Below are positions 24,490-35,626 of a DNA stretch of 64,000 nucleotides, one piece after another. Each line of letters starts with the position of its first letter. The stretch's first letter is position 1. The DNA is taken from positions 27,008,526-27,072,525 of the forward strand of contig CM055831.1 of assembly GCA_029582265.1 (NCBI GenBank), read 5' to 3'. Below the pieces are notes generated by a model that worked only from the letters and a program-made list of their open reading frames with translations, was not told where the DNA came from and did no database searches. The DNA is from Zoroaster sp. YZ-2022 (lineage: Eukaryota > Echinodermata > Asteroidea > Forcipulatida > Zoroasteridae). The position numbers and the translations under genes were made by a program.

Positions 24490-24810
24490 TAAACATAATA
24501 ATAATAATACACATAATAATAATAATAATAATGTGTGTGGACTTATATAGCACACATATATAACTGAGTTAAAGCTTAGGTATTACATGTATATCAGTAC
24601 CCCCTGCTCTATAAGGCTCCATAAGGCCTCATAATCCCATTCCTGAAACCATCTCAGCTCCACTTTCTGGGGCAATTTTATTTCAATTGTGGTTAAGTCT
24701 TGCTCAAGGGACACAATTATCAATGGCCGGAGTTTCGAAACCACATCTGCTGCTAACACCAGAACTTGAGAGTCCCGGTAAGCTGAGACCGCTCAGGCCA
24801 CGACACATTC
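24490..24810 (-). mobile_element. tRNA-derived SINE, minus strand
   Basis: Read on the minus strand, the head contains an A-box-like TGGCCTGAGCGGT (within 24783-24800) and, about 50 bp on, a B-box-like GGTTTCGAAACTCC (24729-24742). These are the two internal RNA polymerase III promoter elements, closest to a Leu/Ser-type tRNA. A ~200-bp body follows and ends in GTGCTATATAAGTCC and an (ATT)n tail at 24491-24532. Head, body and microsatellite tail match SINE structure. The B box carries extra bases, so promoter activity is doubtful. Confidence 0.6.
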
Positions 24811-25328
24811 TGAACAAAATAGAAACATTTACTTTCCAATGTTTTTATAAACTTGGGATATGTTTTTAAATATTTTTTTCACAATACTTAGACCTGTCCG
24901 GTAGAACTGAAACTTCGGATTGATTCAAAGTACATCTGGGTTCAAAGAGAGAAAGCATCCTTGTAGAAGCAGTGATACCAACATTAAGACTGGTGTTAAA
25001 CAAACCATGTGATCACAAGGTCAACAAACTCAAAAATTCAAAACTAGTCTAAAATGCCTCTGAGTCATTTATAATTTTCCAATTTTCAGGTTAACAACTA
25101 AACCAATCTCAACTTTAAAACAAAGTCCCTTCTTTCCTGGAAGCTAAGTTAATAATTTTATGAGCCTTCTCCCTACCATCCTCCTCTCCAACATCTCCCC
25201 GCCTTAATCGCTCCATCATTTCAAAATAGATATACATCCCAGTAGTCAATCATTGTCACCAGAGTGCATGACTTACCGTGTATTTCTTTAAAATTACAAA
25301 CTACTTCCTTGACAGTTTCTATTCTTAA
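24811..25328. other. Non-coding spacer
   Basis: No gene or repeat recognised. Confidence 0.5.
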
Positions 25329-25558
25329 TTAAAGGGACAATATCATACGATCAACAGGGCATGGAATCTGAGTGCTAGTTTTAGTGAATTAACTCAGTGA
25401 CTGAATGAATACCCCACCATGATGATAAGGTCATATTACTGTTACTGTAAAACTCAGACAGTAATTTTTAGTCAAATGTGTTCATCTTAAACAAGAACAC
25501 TGGATTCCATGCACTGTTGAAAATCTGCTTTGGATCGTTGGCAATACTGTCCCTTTAA
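25329..25558. mobile_element. MITE copy 2, complete ends
   Basis: A 230-bp element begins TTAAAGGGACAATAT and ends ATACTGTCCCTTTAA. The ends are imperfect inverted repeats and the inner arms (GCATGGAATC...) also fold back. TTAA at both ends fits either a TTAA target duplication or part of the inverted repeat. There is no coding capacity; it would be moved by a transposase supplied elsewhere. Confidence 0.8.
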
Positions 25559-25995
25559 CAAAAATTAGAAGAGAAACAAATATTAGCACAAAATCAATAT
25601 CTGGAATTTTCATTTTAGAATGAGGTACATTTTGCCTGCACTAAATTTATGTCTCAAGTGAATTGGTGACATATAACAAAACCCCAAATATTGGTCAATA
25701 TCACGTACATATTTGAGAATGAAAACCGCTCACATTTGACCTATGTTTATTCGTATAATAAAATGATCTAGTTGATTATATTTGTAATGGGATGAAAATT
25801 GCAGTACCCCCATTTTTTTCCTAGTTTTACCCATGTCCAGCCAGGACTGAGGCGAGTCTAGGGAGTGGGTGCTGGATCAGAGTGGCGAGTGGTAAGTGGC
25901 AGTGATTGGTAGGCAGGCCTTAGCAATAATCATAGGGCATTGAGGAGAAGTTGGGCCAGAGGTCAGTGACCAAAGCAAGTTTTCATATGGCACTT
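25559..25995. other. Non-coding spacer
   Basis: AT-rich, then GC-richer from about 25835. No supported gene. Confidence 0.5.
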
Positions 25996-26140
25996 GGCCT
26001 ACTGGACACCGACAGAGGAGAGTGTATTTTGCTTCACCGTCGTTCATTTTACCTCTGTCGGACAACTTCATTTGGATCATAGCGCCACCCACCTGTATCA
26101 TCCATCACTGCTACATATATATTTATCCCTGTCCTGCTCT
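25996..26140 (+). repeat. Left ~145-bp direct repeat with internal hairpin
   Basis: It matches 27456-27599 in the same orientation. It contains CCGACAGAGG (26009-26018) and its exact reverse complement CCTCTGTCGG (26052-26061), then GACAACTTCATTTGGAT and ATATATTTATCCCTGTCC. Confidence 0.8.
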
Positions 26141-27455
26141 AGGTGAGTTTGATTTTTACTTTATTATATCATACTTGTATTCCTATGCTTAAGATCTCCA
26201 TTCTTTTATCTAAAGTTTAGACCGGATGTCGTTTTTGACTTGACTTTAAGCAACCGCTGTACACTTTTCTATTAATGGTGTGATGCTAGTTTTTAGTGGA
26301 TTTAATAACACAATAAGTTCAAATACAATAGTTTTTTTTATTAAAAGCTCTGTTTGATATAATAATTGTGACTTAAGTTTTCCATGCTCTTTTACTTTTG
26401 ATTGCTTGCAAATGCTGATTGCATTTTGGTCATCATCTTCTACACTGGAACCAGATTTTCCTTCAATAGATTTAATTTAAATGTCTACGTACCCAATACC
26501 ATGAGAGAATCGGGTTACATTCATCTTTTACATTATGTTCTGGAAACTCTTCCCAAGGTTTTCATTTTTCCTTTCACATGTTTTTCAGTGTACATGCCAT
26601 ATTTTTATTATTTCATCACCATGCCTTTACTTCTGTGTTTCTGGTCATGGTCACATAATCCCTTTGGGAGTCAAAGTATTGAACAACAAAGCTTATGTTT
26701 CGTTTTGGGTATTGCATACACAGCCACTTTGTCCTTGCTTTGTCCGAGAACCATATGTTATTTAAGTACAGTTAAATATCCCTTGGGCAATTTGATTCCA
26801 TCTTCCACCCTCAACTGGCCTTGCTAGGTTGAGTGATTTATTTGTTTCAATGTTCCAAGATTTTAGAAATAGCTTTATTCCAAATCTGGTTCTTTGATTC
26901 CTTTTTGGTATTATAAAAGCAAAGTGACTGGTTCTTTGCTTATAACTTATAGTTTCTTTAGATTTAATTGATTTAATTGATTTCTGCATTTATTCAAAGA
27001 TGATATTTAGTTAGTGCTATGGATTGACATTTCTTTGATTTTTACTTTTATTGTTTTCTTTATAATCTTTTTGATATTCACTTTGATTCTTTAATTCACT
27101 GGCAAGGTTAAAGCAACTAATGGCTTAAAAGTAAAGTCAAGCCATTTTTCATGTTTTAATAGTTTCATGACTTGTTTTGGTGTTGTGCTTTTGCAAACAC
27201 TAATTTGATTATAACTCATGACTCGTCTATCTTGCTCTTGTGGCACTGGTCTTGCTGAAAATGTCACCTTGTAACCACTTTTTACTGACTAGTGTGGAGT
27301 GGCTATAGGACCACACACATTTCGCATAGCAAGTGTTTACTTTTTATTGACTTCTGTGTCTTGTTTCAAGATTTAGCCTAGTTGCAGTATATTTTTTTAT
27401 TGTATCATTTTTAGTTGCTTATTTTATTAAGTTAATATTTTTATATCACTTATTT
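26141..27455. other. T-rich interior between the direct repeats
   Basis: About 1.3 kb of T-rich sequence. The longest open stretch (26402-26827) is a hydrophobic composition product of T-rich DNA with no recognisable domain. If the flanking repeats are terminal repeats, this is the interior of a non-autonomous element. Confidence 0.4.
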
Positions 27456-27599
27456 GGGCCACTGGACAACCGACAGAGGAGAGTGTATTATTTCTTCACC
27501 GCTTTCATTTTACCTCTGTCGGACAACTTCATTTGGATTGCGCCCGACTCACCATCATCACCATTACCCGCATATATTTATCCCTGTCCATGCTTCTGG
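27456..27599 (+). repeat. Right ~145-bp direct repeat with internal hairpin
   Basis: Counterpart of 25996-26140. The same 10-bp stems are exact at 27470-27479 and 27513-27522. It is followed almost directly by A20. Confidence 0.8.
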
Positions 27600-27601
27600 G
27601 C

Positions 27602-27621
27602 AAAAAAAAAAAAAAAAAAAA
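27602..27621 (+). repeat. A20 run
   Basis: Twenty uninterrupted A residues lie immediately after the right direct repeat. It looks like a retroposition poly(A) tail but could be a plain homopolymer. Confidence 0.7.
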
Positions 27622-27687
27622 GAATGAGCAAATCTACAAAAGAGCCCATGCAGGACAGGATCATCGCCCTCATCAATTGATAATTTA

Positions 27688-27735
27688 CGAAAACAGTCTC
27701 CTCATCCCTGATCAAGGATAAGGGAGCTGTTTTCG
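27688..27735. other. 48-nt near-perfect hairpin
   Basis: CGAAAACAG (27688-27696) pairs with CTGTTTTCG (27727-27735), and the inner CTCCTCATCCCTGATC pairs with GATAAGGGAG and neighbours with few mismatches. Function unknown. Confidence 0.6.
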
Positions 27736-28585
27736 CTTAATGTCTCCATCTTCAACCCCTCATCTGCAACTAAAGTCCTACAAGCCCCTCCTCCTTCCCA
27801 GCAAGAACTGTTTCGTCATCCAACTTTTTGTCTTCTCCAGCTACCATCCACCAAATTCCGTTGCCCGCTATTACAGAGTTTCGACACCAGATAGGCCATA
27901 TTTCTATTTCATTTATTTTTATTATATTCTCATTGTTGTATTTTCATTGTTGTATTTTCATTGTTATTGTATTTTTCATTGTTTATATTTTTAATTGTGT
28001 TATTTACATTGTACTATTATTTTATTTGGGCAGTGGTTACCAAAAACACCTTATCCCACTTATATATTATATACAGCGTTAATCGTATCGTATCCCTTCA
28101 ATAGTAGCTGAAAAAGAATAACAAATTATCCATTTAATAATACAAGTCAAAGCGTCACCTTAGTATAAAATTAATTATGTCCTGGTGTCCGGTTAGCTAA
28201 CCGCATCGTCCCTGTTAAGCAGCATATTGAGCATAGTTCTATAGCTCTCATAGAGTAAAGAGTCAATGATGTAAGGGTGTAGGGCAAGTGCCGGGGTTCG
28301 TGGGACATGAATTTTTATCACACTGCTCCATGAGGATTGACCAGAAACTTATAACAATGCAACTGGATTTAGCAACTCCTGGCCAATGAGAGCCTGACAA
28401 TGCTGGGCAGTGGTCAGAGCTTTCTCCAGACATTTCAAGGGATCAGGCCACTGTGTCTCATAGTGTTTTCAACAAGGGCTTTAGTTATATGTTACGGAGA
28501 GAAGTCACCTATCAGTCATGATGGTAGTGCAGTTATCAGCAGTGGTAAAAGTCGAGAGAAGTTATATTTGTATTGTATTAACAAG
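27736..28585. other. Non-coding spacer
   Basis: T-rich TTGTATTTTCA-type repeats lie at 27930-27990. A 14-bp perfect palindrome CGGTTAGCTAACCG is at 28190-28203. No gene is supported. Confidence 0.45.
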
Positions 28586-28667
28586 GTGTGAGTATAATAC
28601 ATGTAGCAAGGACCTTACTCTATGGTATAATCTATGGGAGGTACTATCCTGTAGATTATACTCACAC
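28586..28667. repeat. 82-bp foldback
   Basis: GTGTGAGTATAAT (28586-28598) is exactly inverted at 28655-28667, and further pairing is possible inside. It may be a tiny MITE remnant. Confidence 0.5.
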
Positions 28668-30238
28668 TACTAACACAAGCAGGATACAATATTATATACA
28701 ACATCATGCAACACAGCTGAACTTTCTTCACAAATGAAGTTCAATATGCATACGTCATTGAGTCAAACAATTACGGTACACTGTATTCATTGTGTACTGT
28801 ACATATCAGCCAGGAGTAGACTCCTATGATTCCTAATGACTCTTGTCACGTACTCTATCCAAGGAACTGAACTGTGTTTGTCAAGCGCCATTTTGTTTGG
28901 GATCCGCCCTCAACGTTACATGTAACAACATTTGCTCTGTCTTCAACAAGAAAAATTGACTTCATTTTGTGTTCAATTGGCTTCAATAAAACAAAGTAAA
29001 ACCATTGAGGAGTAAGCTAACATTTGTCATGTTTGTTTAGATGTTTGAGAGTGACTTCTATGGACAGTGAATATAGTGATTATGATTTTGTTCATCTACT
29101 CAGCAGATTGAGTTTAACCATACGATACTTCCACAAGGTTGTGGGATCACAAAATACTGTAATGAATGTTGAACTCAGTTTAGAAATTCTAATTCAGTGT
29201 ATGATGTATTATAAAGACATTGTCTTCTTTGTTGAAACTATTACTCTATATGATACAAGATTAAATGATAGTTGAGACAAATCAGGTCCTACAACACTGG
29301 AGATTAAAAGATGTATCGCCGTGTTTTATCAAAGGCAATTTCAACTTTTAGAAATAAAAAAATACTTTCAAATTGGAAATAGTTGTCCGCATCTTGGTAC
29401 CTAACACAACAGTAAGAATTTATGAGGGGACCTCAACATCAATTAATTCTTGGTACATATTTACTGTAAAACCAGGCTTTTTTCCTTTCACAAAAAAAAT
29501 AGCAATGCATAATTGCTGGAAATATTAAATAACACTGACGATGAATCTTTAAGCAGAAACGTTTGAAAATGTTTGGTGAAAATTTGAAGAAAAATAAGTT
29601 TTATATGAGATATTTATTTAATATTGATTGACATTGTTGGTTCACTAAAGTTTTAAGAAATTAAATAAGACATCAACAATTCTGTATATATACCAATAGA
29701 TGAAGTAACCTAATCATTGTAATGAATTGAGGATGTAACATTCAATTCTCGGTTTTAATCATATTCTGTCAATATATGTTTAACTGGATTTTTTTGTTAG
29801 ATGTCTGGTTTAAAACTAGTTCACAACTTGGTGACCCAACCAACAATTTAAAATCTCCAGTATTTTGTCAGCATGAGTACACAATACATCTTTAATATTA
29901 ACCTTTAATAGATGAATTGACTCAAAACAAAGGCTAAATTATTGGTATGGAGGATAAGCACACTCCCAAGGGAAATGCCTTCCTTTCAAAATTGACATGT
30001 TGAAATTTCATTTTTCATGAGAACATTACAAATAATTTGATACTACAGTAAATATTAAGTTAAAAAAGATTTATTGAACAATTTTTCTCAAATGTAATTT
30101 GAAACTTTTCTTGAAAGTCAAGTAACCTTTAAACACTTTTGACAAACTTATTGTTGCATTACCTGATGTGAGCCTGATATTGGGAGTATGATTTTACATT
30201 TTCATTCCAGCCCATCATTTATAAACAGATCTATAGAA
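28668..30238. other. Non-coding, upstream of the TRIM-like gene
   Basis: AT-rich, with no recognised domain in any frame. A pyrimidine-rich ATTTTCATTCCAG at about 30198-30210 could be a 3' splice site just upstream of the first coding exon. Confidence 0.4.
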
Positions 30239-31588
30239 ATGGCTACTTCTAAAACCAACATTGGGTTCAGCTTTAGAGAAAATCAACAGCAAGGACCATC
30301 TTGAGTGCAGTATTTGCAAAGAGGTGTACAGACAACCCAAAATACTGGACTGTGTCACAGCTTCTGTGAAAAGAAACTGTTTAGATGAATACCACACTAC
30401 CAGTCATACAAGGATGCTTGTCATGATCTCCTTGTCTGCTTTGTGTCGACAGGAGACACAACTTCTCCATTTATGGTGTTCCAGGCCTCAAGACCAACTT
30501 CTATCTAATTGGTCTTGTTGAGGTCCCAGATCACATTGCATTGCAACAGCCTAGTTGGTCAGCTCTGGTAATATGCAGCTAATGTGGAGATGTGTGATGA
30601 AGAGAATGAGGCTATCCATCGCTGTCTTTGATCAGCACAGAACCTCTGTGCAAATTGCTGTAAAGACACCCCAAAATCGCTGCATGTTCAAACCATACCA
30701 TTGCTACTTTTGGATGACTTTATTCAGAAGAAGGTAGCAATAAAAAGACACAAAACAAAATCTTCATCCAGAATGCCCCATTCATAAAGGTGAAGTGACC
30801 GATTCTACTGTGTAACATGTGACAAGGATTGATTGCCCAGAGATTGCACTGTCCTGACCACCTGTAAACCACAACATGAGTACATTGATTGCAACCAAGC
30901 CTCATCTACATATAAAACAGTCATTGGCTCAATTCTTTACTCCCCTTGAAGGAGTTCTCAAGAGAAACTTGAACAATTCTCAACAACTGCCTCAACAATG
31001 AAAAGACAAACTGGGCATCACAGTTGGAAAGAACCATGGCACAGGAAGAACAGAGCTGATGAGATCAGGGCTGAGGCGGTACAGCTCGAGAAATTAGCAT
31101 CATTGATGAAATCAAAAAACCTCCACAAAGATCGCCATAACAACAAATTGGATGAATAACAGAGCAAACAGTGAGTGTAATCTACAACAAATACAGCATT
31201 CACTGGAACCGCCAAAGATGTCACCAACAATTCATCAGATCCTGACTTCCCTTGCACTCTATCCCACTATCAGCAAGGACTTGAAAATTTCTCAGCAGTC
31301 AAAGTCTTGCTACAAAAATTGATCGAGAAGCTTTGTCATCTGAGATTCAAGGAGAATCAGAGGTTGGTGATATTATCAATCTTGGGTAAAGTGGAGCTAC
31401 AGGAACCCAAGTGGGAGCTGTGTGAAAATTTGGCAAACACAGGAGGTGGTGCAAGAGAATTCAATGGAGCTTGGTGTTGCTGCTTGTCCAACCTGGTGAT
31501 GAGATTGCAGTGACAGACACTATGGAACAAAGAGGTGGTAATTCCTACAGCACCAGGGACACTCAGAAAAAGAACCATTCCAATACAG
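30239..31588 (+). CDS. TRIM-NHL-like E3 ubiquitin ligase, first coding exon, frame disrupted
   Basis: The predicted protein is a RING-type E3 ubiquitin ligase of the tripartite-motif family. The start at ATG 30239 (AGAAATGG context) gives MATSKTN. The RING begins HLECSICKEVYRQPKILDC, then the His/Cys ligands (SFCEK, CLDEYH) in shifted frames and LCRQE at about 30440. B-box 1 (30585-30690) shows MCDEENEAIHRC and LCANCCKDTPKSLH. B-box 2 (30775-30890) shows CPIHK, FYCVTCDK, RDCTVLTTC and HEYIDCNQA. A charged stretch (31050-31160, DEIRAEAVQLEKLASLMKS) fits the coiled coil. The end (31440-31530) resembles an NHL repeat opening: GGGAREFNG, then DEIAVTDT. It ends at a consensus donor CAG|GTAAGT (31589). 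About seven frame changes and a stop in B-box 1 break it. Since this window shows widespread small indels, it may be an intact gene with sequencing errors or a pseudogene. Confidence 0.7.
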
Positions 31589-32175
31589 GTAAGTTTCACA
31601 TGTACATTATGCAGGTATCAATAGCATGTAGTGTAGTACAGTGCATGCTGTGTAAAAACAAGACTGTGGTCCAGTACATTTCATTTCAAATTCACTTTTT
31701 TAATTTTACGTCAAATTCACAAAGCAACCATTAGAAACAACAAATTACAGAAAATTGGACAGTATCAAAGATTTATATAAGAAGTGAAAATTCACACTGA
31801 ACAGAGAAAAGAACAACAACTGCCCCAGACCAAGCAAAGACATGCAATATATATAACGAGCGAACAACAGTGAAAAGCATTTAAACAAGAATAATACCCT
31901 GTATATATAACGAACAACAACAGTGAAAAAGCAGCCCCAAACAAAGACAATAATTTTAGGATTGGTTGCAAGTGAACTTAAAGAGATATTCTAAACCACT
32001 CTTTAACAAAGACTTTATTTATTGTTATGACTTATTAGACATCCATAATACCAACTAAATAATCATTTGACTTTCTCATAAAAAGGTTTTTTTTTTTTTA
32101 AACAAACATCTATAAATCAGCATCGGTCCATCTTGGCTTATTCAGTCAATTTGCAAAAGAACACACTGCTGCTGT
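31589..32175. other. Intron or downstream non-coding of the TRIM-like gene
   Basis: It starts with GTAAGTTT. There are near-duplicate ATATATAACGA...ACAACAGTGAAAA segments at about 31848-31875 and 31900-31932. No further NHL exon was found before 35.1 kb. Confidence 0.45.
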
Positions 32176-32412
32176 TTAAAGGGACGAGTATTGTCACGAT
32201 CAGAGCAGACTTTCAAAATGGGCATGGAATCGGTGTGGTACTGGTTTTATAAGATGAACACAGTGACTGAAAATTACTGATTCATTTTATGCAGCAGCAA
32301 TGGTACATGACCTTATCATGTGGGGTATTATGGTAGTCACTGAGTTAATCTAAAACTAGTATTCTGATCTCCATGCCCTGTTGATCATGATGATATTCTC
32401 GCCCATTTTTAA
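32176..32412. mobile_element. MITE copy 3
   Basis: It begins TTAAAGGGACGAGTATTGTC and ends near TATTCTCGCCCATTTTTAA. Interior motifs (GCATGGAATCG, AGTGACTGAAAATTACTGA, GACCTTATCATG, CATGCCCTGTTGATC) are shared with the copies at 23772 and 25329. Confidence 0.75.
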
Positions 32413-32556
32413 GTATGTAAATACAAACCATCAGTGGAGGTTCAATAAACATGGCATGGGTAGCAGCATCAAGGGTTGTTGTGTTTTCATACACTCAGTC
32501 AGTCTTCTGTAAGCAACATCTATGGATACTTTTAATTTGGGGAAATTTGCTTAAGA

Positions 32557-34971
32557 TTTAAAGGCCCCGTCACACCCATGGGGTATGGCCTGAACCATTT
32601 GCGTAGAGCCCCGGGGGAGGGGGCCTGCCCCGGAAAAAAAAAAGAAGTAAAATCGGGCCGGGGAAAAAAAAAGAAAAAAAAGGAAGGAAAGAAAGGAGGG
32701 AAAATTTGGGGGGACTCGGGAGAAAAAAACGAAAAAGGTGAAAAAAATTTGAAAATGGGGGTTATTGACGAAATGAGGGAGGACGGGGGGAGGAGGGAGG
32801 AGGGGAGAGAGAAAAAGTGGGCCTTGGGGTTTTGGAAAAAGGATGGATAGGACCGTTGGAATGTCCAAAAAAGCCTAAAAGGGAGGCAAGGTTGGGGGCG
32901 GGTGGAAAAAAGGGGGTGGGGGAGGGTAAGGGGAAAGGAAAGGGGCCGAGGGGCCCGGGCAGGGTAAGGGACGGAAGAGGCGGGAAGGACGGACCTGGGG
33001 GAAGGATGCAGAGGGAGGCAGATTTGGGAGGGGGGAAAGGATGATTTGGGGAAAGGTAAAAGGGTGAAAATTTATAAAGGGGGGCGGAGGGGAAGGTTGA
33101 GGAAGGTAAAATTGGTCTGAAATTTTTTAAATTTTTTTCCCCGGGAAAAACCCTTTAAACAAATATTTAAAAAAAGGAATTTTCGCTTAGAATTTAATTT
33201 ACAGGAGGCCCAATTAAGCTAAATTAAATTGCTGCCAAATATAATATTTTATGGTTTTTTATGAAAAAAAGGAAATTAGTGAAATTAAAAAGCCTCCAAA
33301 AAATGAAAAAAATAAATTAAAAAATTAAATTTGGGTGAAATTGTTTTTTGTCTTTGTTTCTGTTTAATATACAGTATAGCATTTTCATTACCTTTTTTAT
33401 GATGTCTGTTCCTCCGGGGAAAGGCAACTCAAAATTTTGTATAATAGTTGCCCTTTAAAAAGGGATGTGGGGATTCATTTTTTGGTTTTTATTTGAATAG
33501 GAACCCCGGGGTAAACGCTCCCGGGGGGCAAAAAAATTTTGACAAACCGAAAAAAAACAAAATGCACCCAATGAGATATATAAAATTTCTCATAAAAAAT
33601 ATGGACCTTAAAATGGATCTTTCAACTTTTTTTTAATTTGAAACTTTTTATAGAAAAAAACATTAAAACTTTTAAAAACTTAAAATTTTAATCAATACAA
33701 GAACCAGTATTTCTTGGGGGTTTCTGGAAAAAATTTACAACTTTTTTTAAAAATTTTATTAAAAAGGTTTTTTTTCGACATGTACGAATAACTTTCAGTG
33801 TAATGTGTGTTGTAAACCCGGGGTGTTTTATATATACATTACGAATACGATTAATTTTGAATTTTTAAATTCATCACAGTCATGAAAATTTTTGAAAAAT
33901 AAGCCAAAATTCAACAGTATAGATCAAAGGGAAAGAACAATAAATCACAGATGATCATGTTTGTACAATATATCGATTGTTTTGATTCAATATTATTCAG
34001 TATTTCGTAATTAAATTTAAACCATGAAATCGGACGATCATCTTAATTTTGCCCCCGACCGACAGGGCTGCTACGCTCCTGGCCTGAACGTACTGTATGC
34101 CAAACGATGCGAATATCGAAAATCGCTGGTGTACGCTGATATAAGTTAGGGTGTTGGGATACGTCGCTACGTTAAGAGCACGCTTTTGAAAATTTCGCCG
34201 AGTCCGGCCAAAATTATTGAGCATGTTCAAAATTTCCGCGCACTCAACGCGGGTAATACGCTCTGCATAAGTTCCGGTAAGTTCGTGGCACGTTAGACAT
34301 ACGTTGACAACGCTGACATCGTAGGAGGCGTTACTCGTAAGTTGGTATACGTTGATGCACGCCGGCTGACGGGAAACGACAGCCAACGTAGTGATAACGA
34401 GTTGATAACGATATGTGCCGTATGTCTAACCATGCCTGACGATTCCAACAGTCTCGACGATTCTGGACGTATCCACCTTATGCACAACTTATGCTCAGCA
34501 TCGTTAACGTTATATAACGTGTTTCTACGGTACAGCTAGGCGACAGGCTAAGCGAGCATTCGCATTTTGGGAACTTATGGGGTTTGATATATATATGGGT
34601 CCCTTGAGTAACTCATCCTCACTTCTTCATGGTCTGTCGTCTGAACACATCAACCCATCATCAACCCATCATCATCAGAGAGCATGGCAGACATACGCCA
34701 CGATCGTTAAGCATACGTTGGTCATACGCTGTGATACGCTGTCAACGTTGTTATAAGTTAGTGATACGCTATCAATACGTTATCTACGCTATGTATAATG
34801 CTAAATCGCTATGGATACGTATGGATATCCATTCCAACAAACGATGTCGACTTTTCAGATGCAATTCGTTGGGAAGTTGGACGTTCTTGGACTCTGACAA
34901 TTTTCGAGCTATTTTTTGTATACGTCGGTATACGTTCAGGCCATACGCCATGGTGTGACAGGGCCTTTAAA
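32557..34971. mobile_element. DNA transposon with ~38-bp terminal inverted repeats
   Basis: The left end TTTAAAGGCCCCGTCACACC (32557) is matched by the reverse complement of the right end, TTTAAAGGCCCTGTCACACC. The match continues through ATGG, GTATGGCCTGAAC. The right half (34050-34950) is packed with ATACG, ACGTT and CGTATG motifs in both orientations, typical of foldback-type elements whose ends are built from sub-repeats. No transposase was recognised; a 129-codon minus-strand frame (34386-33997) has no known domain. The family is not assigned. Confidence 0.65.
32620..33120. repeat. Purine-rich low-complexity stretch
   Basis: An almost pure A/G strand with many homopolymers (A8-A10, G5-G7). 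Frames through it are Lys/Gly/Glu-rich products of composition. It lies inside the transposon and looks like poorly resolved sequence. Confidence 0.75.
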
Positions 34972-35126
34972 TTCAGTTATTTGGCAGACAGCCATAGTCC
35001 AGAATTTTCACCAGAGTGTGTCTGTTCATCTGTGTTACAACCAGAACTTTAATTAATGTTTTCCAGAATTCAAAAGTGAAGTTCCACAGATTTCCAGCCA
35101 GTCATACAAGCTTTAAACAGATGAGG

Positions 35127-35626
35127 NNNNNNNNNNNNNNNNNNNNNNNNNNNNNNNNNNNNNNNNNNNNNNNNNNNNNNNNNNNNNNNNNNNNNNNNNN
35201 NNNNNNNNNNNNNNNNNNNNNNNNNNNNNNNNNNNNNNNNNNNNNNNNNNNNNNNNNNNNNNNNNNNNNNNNNNNNNNNNNNNNNNNNNNNNNNNNNNNN
35301 NNNNNNNNNNNNNNNNNNNNNNNNNNNNNNNNNNNNNNNNNNNNNNNNNNNNNNNNNNNNNNNNNNNNNNNNNNNNNNNNNNNNNNNNNNNNNNNNNNNN
35401 NNNNNNNNNNNNNNNNNNNNNNNNNNNNNNNNNNNNNNNNNNNNNNNNNNNNNNNNNNNNNNNNNNNNNNNNNNNNNNNNNNNNNNNNNNNNNNNNNNNN
35501 NNNNNNNNNNNNNNNNNNNNNNNNNNNNNNNNNNNNNNNNNNNNNNNNNNNNNNNNNNNNNNNNNNNNNNNNNNNNNNNNNNNNNNNNNNNNNNNNNNNN
35601 NNNNNNNNNNNNNNNNNNNNNNNNNN
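35127..35626. other. Assembly gap (500 N)
   Basis: Exactly 500 N, directly at the left edge of the satellite array, so the array's true left boundary is unknown. Confidence 0.99.

Noticed and set aside
24729..24800. A functional tRNA gene on the minus strand
   Set aside because: A- and B-box-like motifs are present, but the cloverleaf stems and anticodon arm are not, and it has a SINE body and tail.
26402..26827. 141-codon hydrophobic frame
   Set aside because: T-rich DNA yields Phe/Leu/Ile-rich frames by composition; no domain, no splice or promoter support.
32551..33044. Lys/Gly-rich plus-strand and Phe/Pro-rich minus-strand frames
   Set aside because: Products of a purine-rich low-complexity stretch.
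33997..34386. 129-codon minus-strand frame in the inverted-repeat transposon
   Set aside because: Built from the element's sub-repeats; no transposase motif seen.
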